Of a stretch of DNA of 64,000 nt, positions 37,260-48,115 are shown piece by piece. The number at the start of each line of letters is the position of its first letter. Position 1 is the first letter of the stretch. The DNA comes from Nageia nagi (Eukaryota > Pinophyta), in NCBI GenBank assembly GCA_050084985.1, contig JBITNC010000001.1:145390001-145454000 (forward strand), given 5' to 3'. The translations under genes and the position numbers were made by a program. The notes beneath the pieces were generated by a model. The model searched no databases and had not been told where the DNA came from. It was given only the letters and a program-made list of their open reading frames with translations.

Positions 37260-39600
37260 CAAGATAATTTAAATTTTTTTCGATAGGGTATGAGAAAGAT
37301 TCTCATAAAAGAGTTAATCTTAAAAAAATAAATTATGCATGCTCAACTCATCAGATAAAAATAAAAAGAAAATTAGAATCATTTGGGGATGTTCAACTGA
37401 CTTTCTTCCAACTAGGTATCTATGAATGCTACTATTTGTAGGAAGGCTTAAATCATAGTATTGGGATGGAATAATAAAAAAAATAAAAAATAAACTAATA
37501 GGATGGAAGGAAAAGATTCTTAGCTACATTGGGAAACTAAATTTGATAAAAAGCCACTCTAAAAAGCATACCCATATATAGTACTTTAGTTTTTAGAATT
37601 CCAATTTTGATTTGCAATCAAATTAATCAAATTTATAGTAAATTATTATGGTCAAATGAAAAATAAAAAAGGATAATGGTTTTCATATCCTGGAATATAA
37701 TTTGCAAGGTGAAAGACCAAGGAGGACTAGAACTGAGGAAAACTATCCATATAAGCCTGGCCTTTAGGGGTAAACTAGTGTGGAGTATAATAATAAAAAA
37801 TCATAAAAAATAGATCAAGATTTGTAAATCCAAGTACATGTAGGGACAATATATAATGCAAAGAATTTAGAATACCCCCTTATGAATCCTCATTTTGGAG
37901 TGACTTGATAAAGATAAGGCACATCATCATTAAATTCTTAAAATGGGAACTAGGAAATGGGAAAGAGATATTTATGCGAAAGATGCTTAGTTTCATTTGA
38001 AACTCCTAATTAAGTACAAAAAATGCAAACAAGGAGCTCAATGGGATCTATGAAACTAAGGGAAAAAAGTAGAGCAATACTACAACAAAAATAAAGCAAA
38101 ATGGGAGCTCAAAAAAATAGAGGATCACCAAATTATGAAATGACTTGAGATTCTAGAAAGAGAGTTAAACAATGTAGGAAAATTTCCCATAGAATAAAAG
38201 GATAAACCAAAATGGATCTTGAACAAGGATGGAAATTATAAAATCAAGGAGGTAGTAAGAAAAATTAACCCAACTACATAGGAAGTAGCAATAAAGGTCT
38301 GCAAGAAGATCTAGTCCCTAAGATTAATCCCTAAAATATCTTTCTTTATGTCGATTCTACCTCATAATAAGCTACAAACACAATTCCTTTTGAAAAGAAG
38401 AGGTTTCCAAATACCTAATAGATGTATACTATGCCTTAAATAATAGGAAATAACATAATACTTACTCCTTGATTGCAACTTTGCACAACAAGTCTAGAAT
38501 TCTCTACTTAATGAGCTTCATTTTGTTTGGGTTAAGCCATGAATGGATCACTTAATAGAAATCCTTCAAAACACATGTGTTCATGAGCTTATTTAAAATC
38601 CCCTATTTTTAAAATTTACCACATTCTCTTTTAATTTATTGAACCCCTTATGTTAAACCCATATATAATAAATAATAACCCTTTTTAAGAACTTACTATT
38701 TTACCAAAAATATTAAATCAATTTTTAATAACCCTTAGTAGTTTTACCCCTTGATATCATCACTTGAAATTATAGTGATCCAAGACTTTATCAATTGAAA
38801 CCATCATCTTTCATTATTTAAAATCACCTAAAATGATGATATAAGGGAAGACTATCTTAATGATGAAATTAGAGTATAGCTTAGGTCCTTGGTGATAAAG
38901 TCTAAGAGACCTATTTATGGCTCTATTTGTGAGGATAAACTTTTGATGATGAAATCCAAATAGCTTCTCTTGCGTGTGTAAGTGTAAAAAGTAAAGGCTC
39001 TTTTTAAAATGATTTATGCAATGATTTTTTACCTTTAGCACTTCCATAACCTTTTTGATCATATAACATCACCAATTGATGCAAGTATAAAGCATACTTT
39101 GAGGTTGTGATGGTTATTTAGTGTTCAAAGTTATACACTCACAAATAATATTAAAGAAAATAACTTACTTGTAGAATATCGATAGAATATTTTGTACATA
39201 TATTAAATATCCCTACCCTCTCCACTTATAAGATACTTATCAATATACCAATAGTCCAACTTGATATTAAAAATACCCCTTGGTATGCACTCATGTGGTA
39301 TTTATCATTTCCTAATAGTGACCCCTCGTGGGTTAAGCCCAAATCAATATAGGAGAGTGATATGAAATGGGAGATAAAATCAAGAATTAAAAAGATAAAG
39401 ATCTTATGGAATTTCTCCATTTCTTATATATTTTGGAAAATCTAGAATGAAAGAAATAAAAGAATCTTTGAAAATAGAAACAATAAAGTAAAACAAAGGT
39501 ATCAACTTACTAAAATGAAGATGTTCGAGAATATCCTAATAAAATTAGAGGAGAATAGTCAAAAAATGATTATTAATGATTTCATATTTTGAAATAATTA
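37260..39600 (+). pseudogene. L1-type LINE relic (RT C-terminal part, zinc-binding RVT domain, tail)
   Basis: Around 37430-37760 the plus strand reads KKIKNKLIGWKEKILSYIGK then LNLIKS, and later VKDQGGLELRK, as in the C-terminal part of plant L1 ORF2 reverse transcriptase. Around 38270-38520 it reads ISFFMSILPHNKLQTQFLLK then RRGFQIPNRCILCL and later LLLDC, the zf-RVT domain of plant LINEs. After about 750 unrelated bases, 39390-39540 reads NERNKRIFENRNNKVKQRYQ, the usual end of such ORF2 proteins. Stops occur throughout. The A-rich end before 43145 and the short direct repeat AATCAT at both junctions (37160-37165 and 43145-43150) fit target-primed LINE insertion into the solo LTR, if the intervening 39601-43144 is a later addition. 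Confidence 0.68.
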
Positions 39601-41652
39601 AAATCATGATGTAAGGAGGATTAATTGATGAGAAAAGGAAAAAAATAAATTACTATGAATCAAACTCATAAAAATCCATTTTAGAAGGAGCATAATAAAG
39701 TACAATTTGCATTTATGGTATGTGATGGGAGTTGGGAGTCTTACACACCAACTTATTAATTTCATAGCCACCACACAGGCCTCAACATATTATAAAATAA
39801 TATCATTTAATGCAAGGAAAATATTTCCTTACCAAGTAGTTAAATCCAAAGCATGATAATGTAAACAACATTCCCAACTATTAAATTATGTAGAGATACC
39901 CAATTATGAAAACAATATGAAGTTGAAGGAGAAAAAAGCAAAATGGGGGGAAATTTGGTATACATTGATCCTATAACAACAAAAATGCTAGGAAATACTA
40001 TAGTGTCTAGGGATATTATTTATAAAGAATGTATGTAATGATTCATGGAGGTATGCACAAGTCTTGACACCATATTGTCTAGATATGTTGCAAAACCTTG
40101 GAAACGAGAAAAATACAAAATGCATATAATTCAAATTCTAAAAAGGGGAAATAGATTAAAAGGAAATACAAAGTAAGAAAAATGGTAGAGCTTCTTCATT
40201 TTAGTATCAAATTGGTTACTATAGGTTGAGGATTCTATATCCCTAAGATAAGGTCATACAGTAGATTATGAAGTATATATCCTTAAGTGGAAGGCATCAA
40301 GATTTATTTGATTTCCATTTATCACTCCCAAATCATGATGAAGAAGCAATAAATATTCCCTTGTTAATTCTTCATTTAATGATGATGTTAATTAATAAAG
40401 TTAAAAATAAGCTAGAGGAAGTGCCCTTGCACCAAATAATACATAACTTGGTGTATGAATTGCATCTAGTAGAAGAACCATAACATCAACCTCATCCAGC
40501 CCAAGAAGAATAAGAGGAGGATAATATATTTCTAAAAATAACACTATATCAATTGAAGAAAGAAAAATAAAATAATGAAAAATCAAAATGGAGGAAGAGG
40601 CTTGTACAAAACAAAGCACTAGTAGAAAAGAAAAAATGTAGAAGAAGAGCACATACTTGGGTTAAAGCTGGTGAAGAAAATCAAAATCAGAATTAAGATT
40701 CTAGAATTAGTGAAAGAGGAACCAGGTAGTGTCAAATAAACAAATGATGTAAATTTGAAATAGAATGAATTAAAGGAAAATGTAAGCAAGCCTCAAATCC
40801 TACTACTACTTCAAACTTAAGAAAAGATACCACAACCAAATGTAGAAGGAGATTTAATGTAAAATATCAAAAATTAAACAATCAAAAGGAAGCAACAAAG
40901 GAAGCTCAAATATCTACACCAAATTCATAGTCAGTCTAAAATGCTCCAATAGGCTTAAAGCAAAGACCCAAGCAAAAGGAAATGAGAATTCCTTAGGATA
41001 CAAAACTCCATAATCAAATGGTTATTGAAGAAATTATTTCACAAGGAACACCAAATGTATACTTTGAATGCTTTCTAATTAAACCCACCCCTCAGGAAAT
41101 AAGAGAGAAGGCTATATACCTCTAATTCTATAAGAAAGGGTATCAAAAGTTGAAATTTAGATTTAGAAAGGATAATCATGGAAGAAAGAAAGATGCATTC
41201 TACCTCAAAAATATTATAGGTATGCATTGGGGGCCTTTTAAAATGGTCAAATACTTCACACCAAATCCCCTAGCATCTTAAAAACCATATATGTCAATAG
41301 AAGGAGCAACAAGCTAATTTCATATACTTTTTTAATGTTGTGTTCTATGCTTTATTTTGTTGGAATCAATATGCTTCATTTTATATAAAACATAAATAAT
41401 TCATTTAACTATGTGTACATAATTACTATGACTTATTCATTGTAAATATTTTCTTCATTTTATACACTATATCCAGATTGTGATAGACAAATTGTGCCGT
41501 AGGCATCTTTTGGCATTGCAAGATGCATAATTCTCAATCTATGGTTCTATGACATTAGATGATGGTTAAAAAGATTTGAACCATTCATTTGATGTATCTA
41601 AACATATTGTTCCTAGTATGTCAGTCACTTTCAATCAATTTCAAAGAATTAG
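39601..41652. other. Unassigned debris with a possible Copia integrase scrap
   Basis: Near 39990-40030 the plus strand reads GNTIVSRDIIYKEC, which resembles the I-x-SRDV-x-F-x-E motif at the end of Copia integrase, but nothing Copia-like follows. A 71-codon frame at 40268-40483 and glutamate-, lysine- and glutamine-rich stretches at 40400-41300 have no recognisable domain. Confidence 0.3.
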
Positions 41653-41768
41653 ACATACATTGCATACATCATGCATCTCATCAAAGAATTAAACTGGCTT
41701 TAAGCATCCAACATACATTCCATGCATCATGCATCTTGTCAAACAATTCAATGGGCTTTAAGTATGTA
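41653..41768. repeat. 58-bp tandem duplication
   Basis: ACATACATTGCATACATCAT at 41653 recurs as ACATACATTCCATGCATCAT at 41711, each followed by GCATCT, TCAAA-AATT and GGCTTTAAG. There are two copies with about 15 percent difference. Confidence 0.8.
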
Positions 41769-42395
41769 TCCATTATATGCATACCCTATGATCATAGCAT
41801 TCATAAAATATTCTAAATAATGTTGTCAAACATTTTCTACATACCTATAACAAATACATGATGAAGAGAATTAGTGTGAGAGAAATAACATCCAAGTTAT
41901 TGAAATCATTAATCTCTCCAAGAGAGGGTTCACCTTAAACAATCAAGTGATGTTCCCATTTTGATTGTATTACTAGATAAGAGGTGAAACTTTGGGGCCT
42001 AAACCACTCTAGCATTAGAGAGCACATACTCAAAATGTCATTTCATATATTGGGCTGAGAAATGTAATGTTGTAGATGAGCCTCTAAAGGTAAGTCAATT
42101 CAATGTTGTGAAAGTACCCAAATATCAATAGGAAGAAGCATTGATGATATATGTAGCCAATTCCCATACAACTAGATAGATAGATGCAATCGATATTGCA
42201 ACCAAGATGAAAAACATAAAAATACCAACAATGACCTTGGTTATTTCTTTGAAAAAAATGTACCAAAAATGGTTCTTAGATAGCTGAAGGCACCACCCAC
42301 AACTGACATGGTAACAATGAACTCCATATATTAGAAGGTAGAAAGCAAGATAGAAAGACCCATCATGACATACCATGCAATAATAGCTACACACA
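41769..42395. other. No recognisable gene
   Basis: The minus strand at 42125-42439 is open for 104 codons and strongly hydrophobic, with several possible membrane segments, but I could not match it to a transporter family. It overlaps the start of the PPR relic on the other strand and may be chance. Confidence 0.3.
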
Positions 42396-42970
42396 ATAAT
42401 GGTTGGACCACTGCAAATTCCTTTGCATTTTTGCACCAAAATTGGGGGATTTGCAACAAGGTTTATACATATAATGATACATCAAATACTCTTCAAAAAT
42501 AGATTTCTATCAGATGTTATGATTGTGAGTTTCCTAGTAGACATGTATGTAAAATGTGGAATTGTAGATGAACCATACAAATTATTTGACATGATAAGAA
42601 TGCAAAGTTTGTAGGATATGCACAAGAAAGATACATTGAAAGGGCCTGTGAATTGTTTGACCAAATGCCTTATCAAAATGCAGTGTCATGGATTGCAATG
42701 ATCAAAATGCACTATCATGGATTGCAATAATCATAGTGCCACAATGGAAGCTCCAAAAAATGGTATGGAAATCCATGAAAAAGTATATGAAAATGATTTT
42801 TCATCAAATGTTGTGGTTGTGAATGGTGAGATAAACATGTATGTAAAATGTGAAAGAATACACAAGGCTTTTGAATTGTTTGAGATGCATGATGCAAACA
42901 AAGTTCTATGTATTGCAATAAGGGTAGGATATGCACAAAATGGGTTTTCTAGAAAGGTTCTATAGACTTT
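42396..42970 (+). pseudogene. PLS-type pentatricopeptide repeat (PPR) pseudogene fragment
   Basis: About 190 codons in two or three frames show at least two PPR units of the organellar RNA-editing type. One reads SFLVDMYVKCGIVDEPYKLF and the other EINMYVKCERIHKAFELF, followed by AIRVGYAQNGF. Both match the L/S-repeat pattern LVDMYAKCG-x3-DA-x2-LFD...AMI-x-GYAQNG. Between them a stop follows RMQSL, and the phrase TGTCATGGATTGCAATGATC is locally duplicated as ATCATGGATTGCAATAATC. PLS PPR proteins bind organelle RNA. This fragment lacks start, signal and C-terminal E/DYW domains and is clearly dead. It sits inside debris within the solo LTR, so it was moved here or left by an insertion. Confidence 0.78.
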
Positions 42971-43144
42971 TAAGCAAATACAATACATAATACCCATTGC
43001 ATAAGGTTGCAAAAGCTAGTTATAAAGTTATGTACAAGTTTTATACTTTCATAACTATGATGATGTACAAGGTTCCTAGAGACCATTTCAAAACTTTTAC
43101 TTTTTATAATTAATTCAAAATTTACCCGACATTAATAAAAAAAG

Positions 43145-43285
43145 GAATCATGACATGATCTGGAATCCTTGATAGGTGGTAAATATATTGGTTCTATTGA
43201 ATAGTGTTTCTTAATGCCACCTATCATATCTAGATTTTGTTAAATTATAAATACTGCATTCCTACGATCTTTCTAGGTTAAAAAA
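43145..43285 (+). repeat. T2 solo LTR, piece 2 (middle)
   Basis: AATCATGACATGAT, GAATCCTTGATA-GTGG, CACCTATCATATCTAGATTT and GCATTCCTACGATCTTT match the T2 LTRs at 21630-21760 and 33670-33810. The preceding bases ATTAATAAAAAAAGG look like an A-rich LINE tail. Confidence 0.8.
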
Positions 43286-43389
43286 AATAAGATACCACTT
43301 GATAAATTGCTATATAAAATTATGGCTATGTGGAAACTTATGATATTACAAATTAGCTATATTTACAAAAATATTGCTAGTTTTATTGA

Positions 43390-43417
43390 CTATATATATA
43401 TATATATATATATATAT
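43390..43417. repeat. (TA)n microsatellite
   Basis: An uninterrupted run of about 14 TA units. Confidence 0.95.
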
Positions 43418-43865
43418 TTTAAATATGAAAGTTTATAAAATGATGGCTATATATTTTTAAAAATTATAAAAATTTGTAAATTGGTGGTGATACCCAAAAT
43501 TGACTTAATCGAATGTAAATTAATTATTGAAATTTTCATACAATAATATAAAAATTATATTTTGATAAACTTATTACATCTAATGTGCTAATATACTTAT
43601 CTTGAAAAAGTATTAATTATATTCAATAATTAATAATATTTCAAAGGGAATACAATATTCAATAATTATATCTATACTTCATTTTTTTTGAAGGAGCAAA
43701 ACTTAGTTCATAATTCAATTGTAAACAATTTACCAATGCTATACTTTTTATTTAAACTTGATGATAACATTGGTTACCTTATAATTTTCTTAAGGAATAT
43801 TGAATTTAAAAAAAAAAGGATCATATAAATTTATATTATAAATTTGCACATAAAAGAGCTCTATC

Positions 43866-44010
43866 CATGTTGAATGTTTCGACATGGATCAAGCCTTGTT
43901 GAATGTTTTGACATGAATCAAGCCCTATCGAATGTTTTGACATGGATTGAGCCTTGTCAAATGTTTGGATATGGCTCAAACCCTATAGAATGTTTTCACA
44001 TGACTTGAAT
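43866..44010. repeat. 29-bp minisatellite, about 5 copies
   Basis: The word (T/C/A)GAATGTTTTGACATGG, or close variants, starts at 43871, 43900, 43929, 43958 and 43987, an exact 29-base step. Alternate units carry CAAGCCTTGT and CAAGCCCTAT. Confidence 0.95.
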
Positions 44011-44683
44011 TCCAATAAAGTAAGAAAATAATCATGATATTTAAAAATAAAAAAATTTGAAAGACATAACTTGTGAATGTATCGTTGTTATCTAACATAC
44101 CATTTGAAGTTTGTCGATTTGTAGTTGAATCCATATTACTTGATAATTGAATAAACTAAGCAACTTTACACAAATTGAATTATAGAAATTGGCTATTTTT
44201 TTAATGTGGTATCCAAAACTTATCACAATTAGTTTATATACCATGACTATTTGCTCAAAATAAATGACACTTTTTATAATTTGAAGGATACATTGGCCAA
44301 AATCCATTTTATTTTTATAAATTCATGGGTACATAGATTAAATCCCATTTAGTTTTTATGGATATAAAATAAATTAATAAAATATTAAATATAATAAAAT
44401 AACTACAATGTACAATACCCTTTTTCAATTTTTTTTCATCAAATTACAGCTAGTAGGTGGAAATGCGGACCTACCAATTTAAAAAAATAAATTTTTAAAA
44501 ATGCTAATTTTCATATAGTTTCATAATTTTTTTGTAATATTTTCCCTTGGATATTTCAATTTATCTTGTATAATAATCTTAGCTTCAAAGAAGAATCCTC
44601 AACAAAGACTAAAGCTATAAAGGTTTCTATAAAGGACATCAAGAGACCATGCTCCATGTTGAGCGATGATACTCCATGTTGAG

Positions 44684-45301
44684 TGTAGTCCCAAAATAAT
44701 GCATATAATTATTTATGGGGCTTAATTAATGCTTTATTGGTCTACTTGTTTCTTATTTTCATGTATATCTAAAATATGGTAATAATGAATAACAAAAAGA
44801 TACTTGTCTTTAATTAGATTGCATATTCATTCTATTAGAAGAAACATACACAAAAGATGACCATACATTCATTCAATTACATGTCGTTGGTAGCCTAAAA
44901 GAGGTACATTGCTAATGGCCTAAAATAAGCAATATAATAGATGCAATCAATAATGTAGTGATGAGAAAATGAAAGAATCATCAAATAGAAAATATAAGAT
45001 ATAACTTATGAATAGTATTTGCACATAACAGAGTGATGTAACATGTGCTAGAATCTCTCTAGAGTCCTCATATTCATTTTCCTGTAAGGTTTAAGGTCAT
45101 CAATTGATACCTTTATATATGATACATATTTACATAACTTAGATCTTTTTGATACCTTGTATATTCCACAAGGGTTCACTAGATATATTACATAGCTTTA
45201 TAATGACTTAGGGTATTATTTAACCCCTTTTTACATAATACATCATTGATGCTCTAAAATGAATTATTTAATAAATAATAATTAACTTTTTGGCATCTAC
45301 A
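44684..45301 (-). repeat. 3' LTR of T1b
   Basis: On the minus strand it begins TGTAGATGCC and ends GGGACTACA. It is homologous to both T1a LTRs and to 59106-59723 (about 88-90 percent by eye). Confidence 0.92.
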
Positions 45302-45315
45302 TTTTGACCCTCTTT
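45302..45315 (-). other. Polypurine tract of T1b
   Basis: Minus-strand AAAGAGGGTCAAAA directly precedes the 3' LTR. Confidence 0.75.
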
Positions 45316-46819
45316 GGTGTTGTGATTGAAGAAATTAAATTACATCCAAATATGAAATGTAGAAGAAACTTTTCTAGAATTTCTAAGCTCTTTGCTATGT
45401 TATTCCTTGTTGACGATGATGATGAATGTAGATGATGGTGATGTTGAGGGTCCTTTACAGCATATTTTTTAATTGGATTCCCTAGGAAGGTTACTTGAGT
45501 GATGTATCCAAAGAAAAACTAAAACTATGATGAAAATTCTCTCTTCAGGCATGATGCTATGTTGATGATGGAAATGACTATGATGATGTAGCTGTATGGT
45601 CCAAAATCTAGCTTTGGAGATGGATGATGTGATTTTTACCCTTGTATTACTTCAACCATGAATCTATCCATTTCATCATGTCTAATGCTTAGGAACCATT
45701 TTCACTTATGTCCATGCCTTGAAATAGAAGGTATCTACTTTGGCTATAGTGAAATTATGATGAAATGGATACTACTAGCAGTGTAGGGAATAGTGTGCAT
45801 ACTACTAGTAGCATGGAATACTTTATATTTTTAGGATGTAGATACCTAAAATGAAGTTTTAGTCATAAAAATGGGGTGGATGCACAATGATTTGTATCAT
45901 ATATTGATGATGTCTCAATGTTAGCAATCTATTAAGGGTTGCATTGCCAGTTTGTCTTCTAAGTGAGTGAACTCTCACTAGCCATATCAATGGCCATCAG
46001 TGATCATACATTTTATGTCTAGGATTTTAAGATATTATGCTTTGTATTAGTTCAAAGAAAAACCATGTGGATACATAGTAAGCTATATCATCCATTGGAG
46101 ATGATCCAATCTCAATATCTTGCTTACAACTGCATCACTAGTTTACTTTTAAGTGAGTGAACTCTCACTAGCCATGTCATTGGCCATCAATGATCTTGCA
46201 TTTTATGTCCATGGTCCATATACATTAGACTATCATTTTGCTTTTCCCTTCTCTTCTTATATTTTTTTGATATTTTCCATGCTCCTAGCATTGTACTGAT
46301 AGTCATGCATGCCATTGGTGATGTAGAATTTCTTAAATTTTGCAAAAATAAAATTATTTTACCTTCTATTCTTCAATATCTATTTTTGCACCATGCTTGT
46401 AGCTAAAGATGAGATTGCCCCTAGTTGATGCCATAAAGGGGGTAAGGGATGTAGATTTATCACATGCTGTAAGGATGCAATAGTGTCTCTTACACATGTC
46501 ACAACTCAAATCCACCATGCTATCAATTGAGTAACAATCATGAATTGACAATACATGTAGAACATTGTTATTCAGAGCTTGTGAGAAATGTAGTGTAAAA
46601 TGTAGAGTGAAGTTGAGAAGAGGAGATAATATTTCTCATTTTCCTTTGTTCCACATATTTCTCTATGTAGACTATAGATCAATTTTTTTTTATGCCATTG
46701 GTGGCTTGCTTACAGTGCATGCTACTAGCACCATGGGAATCTTTGGATTTTGTAAAAATAAAAGTTTGTGTGCCCTTGCTCACGAATTCTATATTTTGTA
46801 GGACATAAAATTATCATAT
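45316..46819 (-). repeat. T1b 3' untranslated region with 190-bp tandem repeat (about 45850-46220)
   Basis: AAGTGAGTGAACTCTCACTA occurs at 45961 and 46151, a 190-base step, followed each time by GCCAT-TCA-TGGCCATCA. It is the reverse complement of the T1a repeat at 13460-14010. There are about 1.9 units. The remaining stretch between the pol stop (46820) and the LTR has no coding. Confidence 0.85.
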
Positions 46820-47760
46820 CTAGGCATAGAAGTGTTTAAGATTGACAACATTGAATATATTTGGTTCTTCTTTTCCATCCATGGATGATATTTTATATGC
46901 ACTTGATCCTGTTGCTTCAATTGCAACATATGGGCCCAACCAATTGGGTTGAAAATTGCCTTTTTGCTTCATCATTTGTTGCTATTTTAGTGATGTTTTA
47001 TTTCAACACTAGATCCCTACCTTGAATTCCTTTGCTTGGATTTTCTTTCCAAATGCTCTCTTGAGTTTTGCATGGTATAGCTTTTGATGTTCAATGGCTC
47101 TGATCCTTTTCTCATATAGTGATTCTAGTTATTCCAACCTTGCTTTTCTTGCATCTTCATTAGATATATCACCTTGTAAGAAAATTCTAAGGGAGGGGAT
47201 TTCCAACTCAAGTGGGATAATGGCCTCATCTCCATATACCAATGAGAATGATGTTTCCCCAATGGTTGTATAGACACTTGTTCTATATTCCCACAATGCA
47301 TATGGCAATTGCTCATGCCAATCTCTCTTATATCTATCCCATGTTTTGGAGAGTATAATCTTGATTTTATTATTTGTAGTTTTAGCTTGACCATTACCTT
47401 GAGGGTGGTATATTAAAGAAAAGGTTTATGTAATGTGAAACTTCTTGCAAAATACCTAATTACCTTTGAAATTTGGGCCATTATCCATGATTAATCTTTG
47501 TGGTACACCAAACCTTGTGATGATTTTTTTGGTGAGGAATGCAATGAATTTAGATTGAATGATTGATTTCATTGGGATAGCTTCCACCCACTTGTTGGTG
47601 AACTTTGTAGCTATAATGATAAATTTATGTCCTTCCCTAGAGTGAGGATTAATCATACCAATCAAATCTATACTCCAAGTAGCAATTGGCCATGGAGAAA
47701 TAATAGAATGTAATTCTTGGGTAGGTTTCTACTCTAAATTTGCATGATTTTAGCATTTTA
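46820..47760 (-). pseudogene. T1b integrase, core and C-terminal domain (downstream half)
   Basis: Read from 47760 down. The first catalytic aspartate is in SIDLIGMINPHSREG (codon 47666-47668). FTNKWVEAIP follows, then the second aspartate in LIMDNGPNF (codon 47483-47485) and YHPQGNGQAK. The expected catalytic glutamate of NGQ(A/V)E is a lysine (AAA at 47381-47383). WEYRTSVYTTIGETSF and LVYGDEAIIPLE follow, then near the end FQPNWLGPYVA and LKHFYA with a stop at 46820-46822. This end matches the Tat integrase C-terminus. Several stops interrupt it. Integrase would insert element DNA into the host genome, but this copy cannot. The upstream half lies at 52035 and above, on the other side of the nested element. 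Confidence 0.88.
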
Positions 47761-48077
47761 TGAGAGAACTATAATGTTCTTTATTACTCATAAAAATGAG
47801 TTACATATATAGGCTTAATAAAGCCATTACAAGACAAGATAAGAAGTTGAGGATAATATTCTCAACCCATAATAAAACTCTAACTTCACACTATACGTAT
47901 CACCCTTAGATCACTACATGACAAATTTGTTATAAAAACAAATCACAAGGAATATACCCTAAATATTTAATCCTAGACTTTAGAATTTAGGAAAATACTT
48001 TAGGGAAAATACTCTTAGTCCTAATTAATTAATCTACTAACTTAGGACTTAGGGATATGTAGGGTATAATTCCAACA
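47761..48077 (-). repeat. 3' LTR of the gag-only element
   Basis: It is 317 bp. Differences from 51718-52034 occur at four single bases (in the words CTTAATAAAG, TTATAAAAAC, TTTAGAATTT and CTACTAAC). It contains an ACTCAT-AAAA-ATGAGT hairpin near its minus-strand 3' end. Confidence 0.95.
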
Positions 48078-48090
48078 TTCTCCCCTTTAA
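48078..48090 (-). other. Polypurine tract of the gag-only element
   Basis: Minus-strand TTAAAGGGGAGAA is directly followed by the LTR start TGTTGG. The ORF stop lies only about 25 bases upstream. Confidence 0.9.
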
Positions 48091-48115
48091 TGCTAAGTAA
48101 CTCATGCAAGAGTTC

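Larger units (their letters stand above)
43286..44683. other. No gene seen; AT-rich with simple repeats
   Basis: This is unassigned sequence between the second LTR piece and T1b. It holds a TA microsatellite at 43390-43417 and the 29-bp minisatellite. The last 60 bases contain GCGATGATACTCCATGTTGAG, similar to the other side of T1b at 59724-59745. Confidence 0.45.

Noticed and set aside
39960-40040. Full Copia element
   Set aside because: Only one short integrase-like phrase (IVSRDIIYKE) was found; no reverse transcriptase, LTR or primer site around it.
42125-42439. 104-codon hydrophobic minus-strand ORF, possible membrane transporter
   Set aside because: Only general hydrophobicity supports it. 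I could not find conserved transporter motifs, and it overlaps the PPR relic on the other strand.
47125-47394. 89-codon minus-strand ORF as a separate gene
   Set aside because: It is a shifted frame over the T1b integrase C-terminal region; the true frame carries the YHPQGNGQ and WEYRTSVYTT motifs.
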